A stretch of DNA of 37,474 nucleotides from NCBI RefSeq assembly GCF_000974365.1, contig NZ_BAZW01000039.1, forward strand, positions 1-37,474. Reading direction: 5' to 3'. Shown here one piece after another: positions 7,217 through 15,444 of this stretch (positions are counted from its first letter, which is position 1; each line of letters begins with the position of its first letter). Under the pieces are notes generated by a model. It made no database searches. It was not told the DNA's origin and worked only from the letters and a program-made list of their open reading frames with translations. A program made the translations under genes and the position numbers. Source of the stretch: Geofilum rubicundum JCM 15548. GTDB lineage: Bacteria > Bacteroidota > Bacteroidia > Bacteroidales > Marinilabiliaceae.

Positions 7217-8893
7217 ATGGTTCTCTTTTTACGCTTCAGATTGTTTGCCTGTTTTTTGTTAGTTGGTTTGTCTTTACCCTTTGGTGCTGTAATGGGACAA
7301 ACCGCCGGTTATTTTGTCCAGTTTTCAGATAAGGAGGGTTCGCCCTATCATTTAGATAATCCACTTGAGTTTCTTTCTCAAAGGGCCATAGACAGACGTG
7401 CAGCCCAGGGAATTTTCCTGGATGATACGGATTTACCAGTCTCACCTGCCTATGTTCAAAACCTGGAGGATTTAGGGGTGAAAGTTCTGATGGCCACCAA
7501 GTGGTTTAATGGGGTCATCGCGGTAAGTGACGATTCTGAACTCATGAATGGCCTGGAAGCGCTACCATATATCAATTTTGTCGAGAAGACCTACGTGGGT
7601 GATGGATGGTCGCTGAGTTCCGGTGATAATTTTTCTCAGAAAAAACTTTATCCTGAGGTGGATGCTGTTGAAAGTAAGGAAGTCCTGAAAAGCACTGCCG
7701 CCATGAATACGGATCGGCAAATTGAAATGGTTAAAGGTGATTTTTTGCATGATTTGGGTTTTAAGGGCAATGGTATTCACATTGCGGTATTGGATGCCGG
7801 TTTTAAAGGTGTGGAAACTTCCCAGGTTTTTGGTCATTTGCAAACGGATGGTTTGCTCTTAGGGGAAAGAAATTTCGTCCTTAATGACCCGGAACCCTTT
7901 TATAACACGCACATTCATGGCGCTCAGGTTTTGGGCGTGATGACCGGTCAGGTGCCTGACGAATACGCCGGAACTGCAACGGAAGCCTCTTACTGGTTGA
8001 TGCGCACAGAGGATGCCCGATCAGAGTACCCCATTGAAGCAGATTATTGGGTCTGTGCTGCTGAGATGGCTGATAGTGCCGGTGTGGATATCATTCAATC
8101 ATCGGTGGGTTATTTTACGTTTGATGATCCTGCCATGGATTATACTTTGGAGATACCGGGTGGTATAACCAGAATTTCCAGGGCTGCAGCTTTTGCCTCT
8201 CAAAAGGGCATGGTTGTAGTGAATAGTGCCGGCAATGAACGTCAAAGTGAATGGGAATATGTTGTTATGCCTAATGATGTACCTGAGGTATTAACTGTTG
8301 GTGCTGTAAAGGCGGATGGTACGCTGGCCGACTTCTCCTCACGGGGTTTTGTGGCCGACGGTTGGGTGAAACCAGATGTGATGGCTTTGGGGGTGGGGAC
8401 TTCTGTTATCACCAATGATGTTATTGGCGTTTCTGTTGGAACATCCTTTGCGGCACCGATTATTTCCGGTTTAACGGCTTGTTTGTGGCAAAGCATGCCG
8501 GAAAAAACGGCAGCTGAAATTGTTGATCTGGTCAGAAGTTCAGCCGATCGCTATTTAAATCCCGATGAAGATTTTGGTTATGGCATACCTGATTTTGAGC
8601 GGGCTTTCCAATTGAGTGTTGGTTCCCAAAATATTGATTTGTTGGATAATTGGCTGGTGACTCCCAATCCTTTTATATCGGCCTTTGAAATTTTTCAAGA
8701 TGACTTTGAGGGGGCTCTGTCGGTTGAACTCATCAACCTTCACGGGCAAGTGGTTTGGCAAGAAGAGGTGATATTTCAGCACCATCAACGAATAACACCC
8801 GGCATTGCTTTGCAACCGGGTGTCTATGTGCTTCGTTTGAAGGATGGTTCGTTCTCTTACAGTACTAAGGTTGTTAGGTCATTAGGTCAATAG
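7217..8893 (+). CDS. Secreted S8 (subtilisin-like) peptidase with T9SS sorting domain
   Basis: This 558-residue secreted protease begins with a signal peptide (FRLFACFLLVGLSLPFGAVMG) and an N-terminal propeptide-like region. The S8 triad is visible: D193 in AVLDAGF, H234 in THIHGAQVLG and S410 in GTSFAAPI, with N340 (NSAGN) as the oxyanion residue. Residues from about 479 (WLVTPNPF) to the end form a C-terminal sorting domain of the type IX secretion system, ending GVYVLRLKDG...STKVV. It should therefore cross the outer membrane and be surface-attached or released. The last few codons and the stop fall in a GGTCATTAGGTCAATAGG repeat, so the final residues may be repeat-derived. It is convergent with the E1 gene. 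Confidence 0.93.
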   Translation: MVLFLRFRLFACFLLVGLSLPFGAVMGQTAGYFVQFSDKEGSPYHLDNPLEFLSQRAIDRRAAQGIFLDDTDLPVSPAYVQNLEDLGVKVLMATKWFNGVIAVSDDSELMNGLEALPYINFVEKTYVGDGWSLSSGDNFSQKKLYPEVDAVESKEVLKSTAAMNTDRQIEMVKGDFLHDLGFKGNGIHIAVLDAGFKGVETSQVFGHLQTDGLLLGERNFVLNDPEPFYNTHIHGAQVLGVMTGQVPDEYAGTATEASYWLMRTEDARSEYPIEADYWVCAAEMADSAGVDIIQSSVGYFTFDDPAMDYTLEIPGGITRISRAAAFASQKGMVVVNSAGNERQSEWEYVVMPNDVPEVLTVGAVKADGTLADFSSRGFVADGWVKPDVMALGVGTSVITNDVIGVSVGTSFAAPIISGLTACLWQSMPEKTAAEIVDLVRSSADRYLNPDEDFGYGIPDFERAFQLSVGSQNIDLLDNWLVTPNPFISAFEIFQDDFEGALSVELINLHGQVVWQEEVIFQHHQRITPGIALQPGVYVLRLKDGSFSYSTKVVRSLGQ

Positions 8894-8905
8894 GTTATTG
8901 GGCTG
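8871..8905 (+). repeat. GGTCATTAGGTCAATAGG-type repeat at the subtilase 3' end
   Basis: The words GGTTGTTAGGTC, ATTAGGTC, AATAGGTTATTGG occur in tandem across the subtilase stop codon. They are the reverse complement of the GACCTAATGACCTAACAACC words in the intergenic repeat clusters at 6990-7050 and 17560-17760. Confidence 0.5.
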
Positions 8906-8916
8906 AAAAGTTGATT

Positions 8917-11382
8917 TTATTTGCCTGGTTCATATATGGGTGGAAACTCTCCGGGCCTGTTTTCGTTCATTAAGGCATAAATGGCTTCGTAAACATCTTC
9001 GGCATTGGGTTTGCTGAAATAGTCCCCGTCGGTTCCGTAGGCCGGACGGTGATCCTTGGCCGAAACAGTCACTGGCGGGGCATCCAGATGATAAAAGGCA
9101 CCCTGACCTTCTATTACGTTTTGCATCATATAGGCAGAAGCTCCTCCTGGAACATCTTCGTCGAAGAAAATAACCCGATTGGTCTTTTTAACCGATTCAA
9201 GGATGTTGTGGTGAATATCAAAGGGCAAGAGGGTCTGAACATCAATCAGCTCTACCGAAATGCCAATTTCTTCCAATTGATGGGCGGCTTCCAGTCCAAT
9301 TTTCACGCAGGCGCCATAGGTCACGAGTGTTACGTCGTGCCCTTCTTTTATTATTTCTGGAACACCAAGAGGTATTTGGTATTCACCGGGATTTTGTGGT
9401 CTTTTTTCACGCAGGCGGTAACCATTGAGTGGTTCAATGACCAGAGCCGGATCATCGCCCTTAAGCAGGGTGTTGTAAAATCCGGCGGCACGTGTCATAT
9501 CCCTGGGTACACAGACATAGATACCCCGGATGGAATTAATCACCATACTCAGGGGTGAGCCTGCATGCCATGGTCCTTCCAGACGATGGCCACGGGTGCT
9601 AATGATCAACGGGACTTTTTGGCCGCCCTTTGTGCGGTAATGCAGAGTGGCCGCATCGTCGCTCAGTGTTTGTAGGGCATACAGCAAATAATCGAAGTAT
9701 TGGATTTCTGCAATGGGGCGAAAACCCCTAAGGGCCAGACCAATGCCTTTCCCGATGATGGTAGTTTCACGAATGCCGGTATCGAAAACACGGTTTTCAC
9801 CATGTTTTTCCTGCATACCTTCCAGTGTCTGGTTTACACCGCCGAGTTTTCCGGTGTCCTCGCCAAATATCAACAGACGGGGTTCCCTGGTCAGCAGTGC
9901 ATCAAAATTTTGCAAGAGGATTTCCCTTCCGGGAAGACTTTCTGCTTCAGCCGAATAGATGGGAGCGACCGGCAGAACCTTGAGGGCCGAATGATCTGAT
10001 TCGTCGTATAAATGACGGTTGTATTTTTCATTGGCCATTTGACGGTAAGCGCGCACCCAGTTTTGGAGGTCATTTTTAAGGCCTCCGGGAATATTGCAGT
10101 TGGCGCAAACATGCCGCAATACTTTGCGGGCAGCACTCAATATTTCCTTCCGGTTGAGCGTGTGCGCCCTTCTGAGACCGTTGATGGCTTCATCTATTTG
10201 GTTTTGACGGGCCAGATTACAGACGCAGTGTTTGGAGGTAACCAGTTCAATCAATTCGTCTCTTTCAGCTGTCAAAGGGGTCATGAAACTTTCGTGAACT
10301 TCTTTTTGGACCGCTTTGACTTCTGCGTGTGCCTCCTTTTCAACGGCATCTAATTCACTGCTGGTGGCAAGGCCTGTCCCTTCCATCCACTGTCGCATGC
10401 GCAGCAAACAATCGTTTTCTCTTTCCCATCTTAAGCGCTCGGTCGATTTGTAGCGCTCATGTGAGCCGGAAGTGGAATGGCCCATAGGTTGGGTCATTTC
10501 TTCAATATGAAACAGAATGGGTATGTGTTCTTCGCGACAAAGCGCAATTCCTTTCTCATACATCTGGCATAGCCCGGCATAGTCCCAGCCCTTGGCTTTC
10601 ATAATGGTGATGCCGGTTCCTTTTTTGGTCTCTTTTTCAAAGCCTTTCAGGGCTTTGGAAATGCTTCCCTTGATGGTTTGATTTTCGGTGGTGACTGATA
10701 TGGCGTAACCGTCGTCCCACACGGAAACAGCCATGGGGATTTGTAAAACGCCCGCAGCATTCATCGTTTCAAAGAAATGACCTTCAGAGGTACTGCCATC
10801 GCCTATGGAGACAAATACGACTTCGTTGCCTTTTTTGCTGAATTTTTGATTTTTATCTAAATCCGGGTTCTTTCTGTAAAATTTTGAAGCGAGGGCCAAA
10901 CCTACCGAACGGGGCATTTGGCCTGCTGTCGGACTGATGTCCGCAGCGGTGTTTTTGCTTTCTGTCTGGTTGATCCAATTGCCCTCCTCATCCACTAAGC
11001 GGGTAGCAAAGTGGTTGTTGAATGACCGGCCTCCATTATCGGGGTTGAGCTCCGTCCGGGTTTCTCCGTATAGCAAAGCAAAGAATTTGGCCGGAGTGGT
11101 CATTCCTGTAGCCAGGAGAAATGTCTGGTCCCGGTAATAGCCCGAACGCCAGTCGCCTTTCATGAACTGCTTGGCCATGGCAATTTGAGCCACTTCTTTT
11201 CCATCTCCGAAGATGCCGAATTTGGCCTTGCCGGTGAGTACTTCTTTACGGGCAATGATGCTCATTTGCCGGCTTAACTGCCCAATTTTATAATCGTATA
11301 GGACTTCCTTCTTAAATTCCTCGAAACTCAGATCTATTTCGGGTGATAATTCCATTTCCAGCGTTTTATCTTTCTTTTGCAT
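8917..11382 (-). CDS. Fused alpha/beta E1 of a 2-oxoacid dehydrogenase complex
   Basis: This 821-residue protein joins both E1 subunits of a branched-chain 2-oxoacid or pyruvate dehydrogenase, the thiamin-diphosphate enzyme that decarboxylates the oxoacid and passes the acyl group to E2 lipoamide. The alpha half (to about 430) has the TPP motif GDGSTSEGHFFE (194-205) followed by VWDDGYAIS, so the second part of the motif is DD rather than the usual NN. The beta half (from about 465) has LIFGEDTGKLGGV, FDTGIRETTIIGKGIGLA, EIQYFDYLLYALQ and the C-terminal transketolase domain (VTYGACVKIGLEAA). Fused E1 is common in Bacteroidota. E2 and E3 are not in the window. Specificity (branched-chain versus pyruvate) is not determined. 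Confidence 0.9.
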   Translation of the reverse strand: MQKKDKTLEMELSPEIDLSFEEFKKEVLYDYKIGQLSRQMSIIARKEVLTGKAKFGIFGDGKEVAQIAMAKQFMKGDWRSGYYRDQTFLLATGMTTPAKFFALLYGETRTELNPDNGGRSFNNHFATRLVDEEGNWINQTESKNTAADISPTAGQMPRSVGLALASKFYRKNPDLDKNQKFSKKGNEVVFVSIGDGSTSEGHFFETMNAAGVLQIPMAVSVWDDGYAISVTTENQTIKGSISKALKGFEKETKKGTGITIMKAKGWDYAGLCQMYEKGIALCREEHIPILFHIEEMTQPMGHSTSGSHERYKSTERLRWERENDCLLRMRQWMEGTGLATSSELDAVEKEAHAEVKAVQKEVHESFMTPLTAERDELIELVTSKHCVCNLARQNQIDEAINGLRRAHTLNRKEILSAARKVLRHVCANCNIPGGLKNDLQNWVRAYRQMANEKYNRHLYDESDHSALKVLPVAPIYSAEAESLPGREILLQNFDALLTREPRLLIFGEDTGKLGGVNQTLEGMQEKHGENRVFDTGIRETTIIGKGIGLALRGFRPIAEIQYFDYLLYALQTLSDDAATLHYRTKGGQKVPLIISTRGHRLEGPWHAGSPLSMVINSIRGIYVCVPRDMTRAAGFYNTLLKGDDPALVIEPLNGYRLREKRPQNPGEYQIPLGVPEIIKEGHDVTLVTYGACVKIGLEAAHQLEEIGISVELIDVQTLLPFDIHHNILESVKKTNRVIFFDEDVPGGASAYMMQNVIEGQGAFYHLDAPPVTVSAKDHRPAYGTDGDYFSKPNAEDVYEAIYALMNENRPGEFPPIYEPGK

Positions 11383-11660
11383 ACAAATTAATAAAATAAT
11401 AACGGAATTGTCTCATAGTTGACCCATAATGCGCCAATGAATTTCAGGTATAACTCAGTTGTTTTCCCTCTGGGCCTGAAAGTTCCCCTAAAATTCAATG
11501 GGTTACCAATTCTTTTATGCCAGTCACCAGTTTGTCTCCGTTGAAAGAATTTGCAGCCAATATTGAAACAGTTGAGTAAAGGGAATGTTTAGAAATACGA
11601 CCAAAACGGTAGGAAGTTTTTTATTGAAGAATTATATGTAATTTTGAAAAAAAAATAATC
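11383..11660. other. Intergenic region upstream of divergent E1 and small membrane protein genes
   Basis: This 278-base gap separates divergent genes, so it should hold promoters for both. A TAATTTTG element at 11639-11646 matches the Bacteroidota -7 form (TAnnTTTG) just before the plus-strand gene, but no TTG at the expected 19-nt spacing is seen. I see no gene, repeat or RNA. Confidence 0.3.
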
Positions 11661-11858
11661 ATGTTCTGGAAAGTTCTTTTGTTGTCTGTTGCCCTAATGG
11701 CCATTGTGGCTGTGCTCATGTCTGTGACCATTTTAATTCGTAAAAAGGGGCAATTTCCCAATCTTCACATTGGTGCCAATAAGGAGATGGCCAAACGCGG
11801 AATTTCCTGTGCCACCACCCAGGATCGTATGGCCCGCAAACATGGTAGAGCCATGTAA
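11661..11858 (+). CDS. Small single-pass membrane protein
   Basis: This 65-residue protein has one N-terminal membrane helix (VLLLSVALMAIVAVLMSVTILI), then a basic cytoplasmic tail with GQFPNLHIGANKEMAKRGISCATTQD. The pattern FPNxHIGxNKxMxxxGIxCAxTQD, with a single conserved-looking cysteine, recurs in short uncharacterised Bacteroidota proteins as I remember them, which supports this as a real gene. The function is unknown. The ATG at 11661 follows an A-rich leader. A strong hairpin lies directly after the stop. Confidence 0.72.
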   Translation: MFWKVLLLSVALMAIVAVLMSVTILIRKKGQFPNLHIGANKEMAKRGISCATTQDRMARKHGRAM

Positions 11859-11893
11859 AAAAAACAGAGGCTTCTCTTGTTGAGAAACCTCTG
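11857..11893 (-). terminator. Rho-independent terminator of the lamin-tail gene
   Basis: On the minus strand the stem CAGAGG + TTTCTC / GAGAAG + CCTCTG (one mismatch) with a short AACAA loop is followed by eight T residues. It lies 18 bp after the stop of the lamin-tail gene and directly after the convergent small membrane gene, so it may stop transcription from both sides. Confidence 0.8.
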
Positions 11894-11910
11894 CTTTATG
11901 GGAGGCTGAA

Positions 11911-14001
11911 TTATTGCTTCAGGATTTTTGAAACCGTAACATTCCCGTCAATGGTGGTGATATGTACCAAATAGACGCCTTTAGGCAAGTGGCTTACCGA
12001 AAGATATGTGTGGCTGTCTGCTACTACTTGTTGAGACACCTTGCTACCAACCAGGTTGACGATACTCACCTCCTTTATTGTTTGCGGGAAGCGGATATTT
12101 AACTGATCAAATACCGGATTGGAAATGAAAGCATCAGGGGTGTTTTTGTCATCCTCCAAATTGGTAGTAACACTTACAATGTCTTCAGCTGTTCTTGGCT
12201 CGAGTTTTAGCGCGCCAAACGATTCGTATAAAATACCTGTAATGGCCGTAAAGGCCTCATCGGTTGCCGGCGTATAGGCAAACAACAAATCATCTACCAA
12301 TCCGGTATTCGTACCATCTGTTATTTCATATTCCCCGTAACTAAGCGGTTCACCTGTGTAGGAAACGTTTTCGACAGTAATTAACATGCCCTCCCATTCA
12401 TTGGTAAAGGGCAATGAAGCCATTACCGGTTCAAAAAGCTGATTGTTGTTGGTTTTTTGTAAAAGATAGATGTCTGTGAGCTGTGCCTGACCACTGTATT
12501 GACCAACCTTGGCAATGACGGTTATTTCATCTCCAACACTTACGTTATCTTTTTCAGCAGTTGAATAGACGTAGATGCCACTCCAGCTGACGTTGCCATC
12601 CTGCAAGAAAAATCCATAATCTGAATGGGCGGTAACCACTCCGGAAGTATGGACATATTCTCCTAAATGGGCAGGTGCATCACTCTCGTTACGAATGTCG
12701 GCAATGGTCATTTTGGAATCGCTTTCACCGGTTGTAAATGTCCAATCAACATTACCGTCAAATGTATTAGGGGTAGCTGCCAAATCCGTGATGGCTCCGG
12801 GATCAATAGTGACGTAGTAGGAAGTGTTGGGATCGAGCATGGCTGGTATGGTTACATGAACAGCAATGTCGTCGAAGTTAACCTGCTCGTCTGTAATAGC
12901 AAAAGTAAAAATGGCAGAAGGTTCTCCGGTTTTAGTAATGGTAATGTTACCGCTGCCGGCCTGTACCTCCTCGTCAAAAGCGATGATCACCCGGTTTATC
13001 GTAATGATGGGTTCACCGGGGTCAACGACCCCAAAAAGGTCGATGGGGATGTCTGTTGCATTGTTGGCAGGAAACATGGCGATTTCTGAGTTCAGACCTG
13101 CAAAGTGAACATCTGTGATGTTAAATGGCTGGCTTTCTGCGGATACAGCCGGGTTCGTTGTGTCTATGATTCTTAGTTTTTCATTTTCCCCTTCGGTGGC
13201 ATAGACGGGGACAGTGAAGGGAAGCGTACCAAGGGTGGCATCTATATCGGTGAGACCTTCTAAATCTTCCCAGATTAAATCATCAGCATTCCATACCTGG
13301 AATTTAATGCTAACCACATCTACTGCCGTCCAGACAAAAGTGACTTCTTCTCCGGTTGACAAGGTGGTTACCGGCACATCATCTTTTTGAATGAAGAAAT
13401 CCGACAGAGTACCTGCCGGTCCGGGTGGCGTAAAAGTGTGTTGTCCCAGATCATCGGCATGGTCTTGAGGGAAAACGTTCCACTCTTCTACCAGAGTTTG
13501 GAAACCGGTAGCCGGATTAGTGGACACCCCTTGTACAATATGTGGCTTGCGAACCAGTGTTTTGTTTAGGGTTGAATGTTCGCCGTCCGTCCAATTGACC
13601 CGTTCCCCTATTTTCCCTATAATATCGACATAGCTGTCGGTGGATATTTTTCTCAAGGCAAGGGCATCGTCACCATTGAAATAGGTGACTGTTGAGGCGA
13701 GAGCATCATCAGCATAAAGCGCAGCGTCGGCATTTTTAATAATAAAAACGGCGCCATCGGCCAAAATGGTTTCAGCCGGAAAAACAGCTTTGTTATCAGA
13801 CGGGGTTGCACTACCGTTTGAAAAAAGCAAGACTTCGTAGTCGGCCAGATCCACATCCGCCCCGGTTCCGTTAAATATTTCGAGGTATTTGTTGTTGCCG
13901 GACCCTTCAATGTACTCCGAAAAGAAAAGGTCTGCCGCATTTTGTGAAAAGCCGGTCAAACATATGGTTGACAGCAAAAGCAATAGTAAAGGTTGTTTCA
14001 T
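11911..14001 (-). CDS. Secreted lamin-tail / Ig-like protein with T9SS sorting domain
   Basis: This 696-residue modular exported protein has a signal peptide (MKQPLLLLLLSTICLTGFSQ). Residues about 24-190 form a lamin-tail domain (DLFFSEYIEGSGNNKYLEIF, ADYEVLLFSNG, LVRKPHIVQG). Residues about 195-295 look like an Ig-type fold. Residues about 300-432 are an SbsA-like Ig domain (FPANNATDIP, VIIAFDEEV, WTFTTGE). Residues about 440-530 resemble an OB-fold DUF5689/YhcR-type module (GVVTAHSDYGFFLQDG, GDEITVIAKVGQYSG). A T9SS type A sorting domain from about 615 ends GVYLVHITTIDGNVTVSKILKQ. No catalytic domain is seen. It is probably a surface or extracellular binding protein. Confidence 0.88.
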   Translation of the reverse strand: MKQPLLLLLLSTICLTGFSQNAADLFFSEYIEGSGNNKYLEIFNGTGADVDLADYEVLLFSNGSATPSDNKAVFPAETILADGAVFIIKNADAALYADDALASTVTYFNGDDALALRKISTDSYVDIIGKIGERVNWTDGEHSTLNKTLVRKPHIVQGVSTNPATGFQTLVEEWNVFPQDHADDLGQHTFTPPGPAGTLSDFFIQKDDVPVTTLSTGEEVTFVWTAVDVVSIKFQVWNADDLIWEDLEGLTDIDATLGTLPFTVPVYATEGENEKLRIIDTTNPAVSAESQPFNITDVHFAGLNSEIAMFPANNATDIPIDLFGVVDPGEPIITINRVIIAFDEEVQAGSGNITITKTGEPSAIFTFAITDEQVNFDDIAVHVTIPAMLDPNTSYYVTIDPGAITDLAATPNTFDGNVDWTFTTGESDSKMTIADIRNESDAPAHLGEYVHTSGVVTAHSDYGFFLQDGNVSWSGIYVYSTAEKDNVSVGDEITVIAKVGQYSGQAQLTDIYLLQKTNNNQLFEPVMASLPFTNEWEGMLITVENVSYTGEPLSYGEYEITDGTNTGLVDDLLFAYTPATDEAFTAITGILYESFGALKLEPRTAEDIVSVTTNLEDDKNTPDAFISNPVFDQLNIRFPQTIKEVSIVNLVGSKVSQQVVADSHTYLSVSHLPKGVYLVHITTIDGNVTVSKILKQ

Positions 14002-14190
14002 AGTAAAGCTCGATTAAATTATACAATTGATTTAAGATCCAACCAAATTAAACAAATTGACCAAAGAAATCAATATGCAGAATTTTTAAAAATCGGGATC
14101 TGGTGCAAATGTACTTTTTCTACTTTGCCCGAATCTTTACTTAATCGAAAGCGTATCTAAAATATGGCATAATCCAGCCAGACGATCAAT

Positions 14191-14649
14191 TTACTTGTGA
14201 CAGGTGAGGTTGGATGAAGATAGGTGAGGGATGGATTCCAACTCTGTTTGTTTGTCCAGGATCTGTTGGAGGGTAAAGGAATTAAAATAGTCCACCACTA
14301 CATTGTTGAGACCCTGCCAAAATAACTTGGAGGAGCATCGGGCCTCTTTTTCACAGACATAGTTGGGTGCCAGGCAGTCTACCATGTGCATGGCAGGTTC
14401 AAAGGCCTGGTGAATATCCAAAAGGGTGATGCTATCGGCCGGTTTGGCCAAAATATATCCGCTTTTCTTGCCATGGACATTCATGATGAGGTTGGCCGAT
14501 TTAAGGGCCAGAATGATCTGATCGAGGTATTTGTTGGAGAGTTTTTGCCGAAGCGATATTTCTTTTTGAAGAATACCTTCATTATTCGTTTCCCTGGCTA
14601 TTTCAACCATGGCACGTAATCCGTATCTTGTTTTTGTGGTGATTTTCAT
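14191..14649 (-). CDS. Rrf2 family transcriptional regulator
   Basis: This 152-residue protein has an N-terminal winged helix typical of Rrf2: MKITTKTRYGLRAMVEIA, then ISLRQKLSNKYLDQIILALKSANLI and GYILAKP. It has the three-cysteine signature C92-x6-C99-x5-C105 (DCLAPNYVCEKEARC), close to the IscR/NsrR arrangement, so an iron-sulfur cluster that responds to redox, NO or iron status is likely. It is the last gene of a same-strand run (YceI, porin, YceI-like), 58 bp after the preceding stop, and probably regulates that operon and itself. The exact signal cannot be told. Confidence 0.9.
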   Translation of the reverse strand: MKITTKTRYGLRAMVEIARETNNEGILQKEISLRQKLSNKYLDQIILALKSANLIMNVHGKKSGYILAKPADSITLLDIHQAFEPAMHMVDCLAPNYVCEKEARCSSKLFWQGLNNVVVDYFNSFTLQQILDKQTELESIPHLSSSNLTCHK

Positions 14650-14666
14650 TGTCCGGGAATTTGTTG

Positions 14667-14687
14667 GGCTAATTGCTCAGATTAGCC
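14667..14687 (-). promoter_or_regulatory. Inverted repeat upstream of the Rrf2 gene
   Basis: GGCTAAT-7 nt-ATTAGCC is a perfect 7-bp dyad located 18 bp before the Rrf2 start. It has no T-tract, so it is not a good terminator. A palindromic operator for autoregulation by the Rrf2 protein is possible, but this is inference from position only. Confidence 0.35.
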
Positions 14688-14707
14688 AGGTTTGGGATGG
14701 GAAAAAA

Positions 14708-15378
14708 CTACTTTCTGGTAATCAGATTTTGCTCCATCTTTAGTCCAAAATTAACAAATACTTCGTTATTCACCTTTACCATACCCATGAATTTTGACGG
14801 AGGTTTTAGATGAAAATCATTCAGATTGATTTTTATATTGCCGTTAATGCGCAGCGCTTTGTCCTGACATAAATGGATTTGTCCCGGAATGGCATATTTT
14901 TTTTCTTCTCCGGCCAAAGTGATGTAGATTTCTGAGTCAATGGTACCTGTTTGGCCGTTTTTCTCGAACAGCTCGTAGGGATTGTAGTGAAAACGAATGG
15001 CAATGTAAGGGTGGTCATCTGCTTTGATGAGGTCAATAAAGTCCTGGTGCATCAAAGGATTGGAGCTTCAAAGTTGTGAGCCGGTATTTGAATGGTAATG
15101 TACCCCTCTTGGGTATGAAACCTAATGGGACTTTCACGCTCATTGAGCAGTTGAAGAAATGAAAATTCATTGACATTGGTTGAACCATGAATACTTACGA
15201 AATCTGCACAATTGTTGTGGTTGATGACATTCCGGGTTTGATGGTATTGGCCTTGGGAGAGGTGAAGGGGAATGGTTAGCAGCAGGACAAAAAACAACCA
15301 TCTTACAGGCCCCAAAGTCTTGAAGGGGCAACAAATACCTGAATGGCAATTCTGGGGTACTTTGTTTGGAGATGGCAT
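14708..15378 (-). CDS. Exported YceI-like lipid-binding-type protein, one frameshift
   Basis: Two frames encode one exported protein of about 223 residues. The N-terminal frame gives MPSPNKVPQ, a signal peptide (RWLFFVLLLTIPLHLSQG) and a beta-rich start (VSIHGSTNVNEFSF, YITIQIPAHNFEAP). The second frame continues with PLMHQDFIDLIKADDHPYIAIRF and GQIHLCQDKALRINGNIKINLNDFHLKPP, the LIKADxxPxI pattern seen in YceI-like barrels. One extra base at 15060-15061 (minus strand CCAATCC to CCAAATCC) restores the frame. I prefer the ATG at 15378. The earlier ATG at 15411 lies inside a perfect palindrome and adds no signal-peptide feature. The gene is in the same operon as a canonical YceI gene. Confidence 0.72.
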
Positions 15379-15394
15379 TTTGTTTTTTTTGATG

Positions 15395-15430
15395 AACTGT
15401 TCAGAAGCCATGGCTTCTGAACAGTTTTTT
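15395..15430 (+). terminator. Perfect 32-bp palindrome with plus-strand T-tract
   Basis: AACTGTTCAGAAGCCA followed by its exact reverse complement forms a gap-free 32-bp palindrome (15395-15426) with six Ts on the plus side (15425-15430). On the minus strand it lies between the porin stop and the YceI-like start and has an A-tract before it but no T-tract after. It is therefore a good intrinsic terminator only in the plus direction, although no plus-strand gene precedes it. On the minus strand it could act as an mRNA 3' stabilising or processing hairpin within the operon. Confidence 0.6.
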
Positions 15431-15444
15431 AGGATGACTAATTA

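Noticed and set aside
15378-15411. ATG at 15411 as start of the YceI-like gene
   Set aside because: It lies at the centre of a perfect palindrome and adds only a polar extension (MASEQFIKKNK); the ATG at 15378 leaves the signal peptide nearer the N-terminus.
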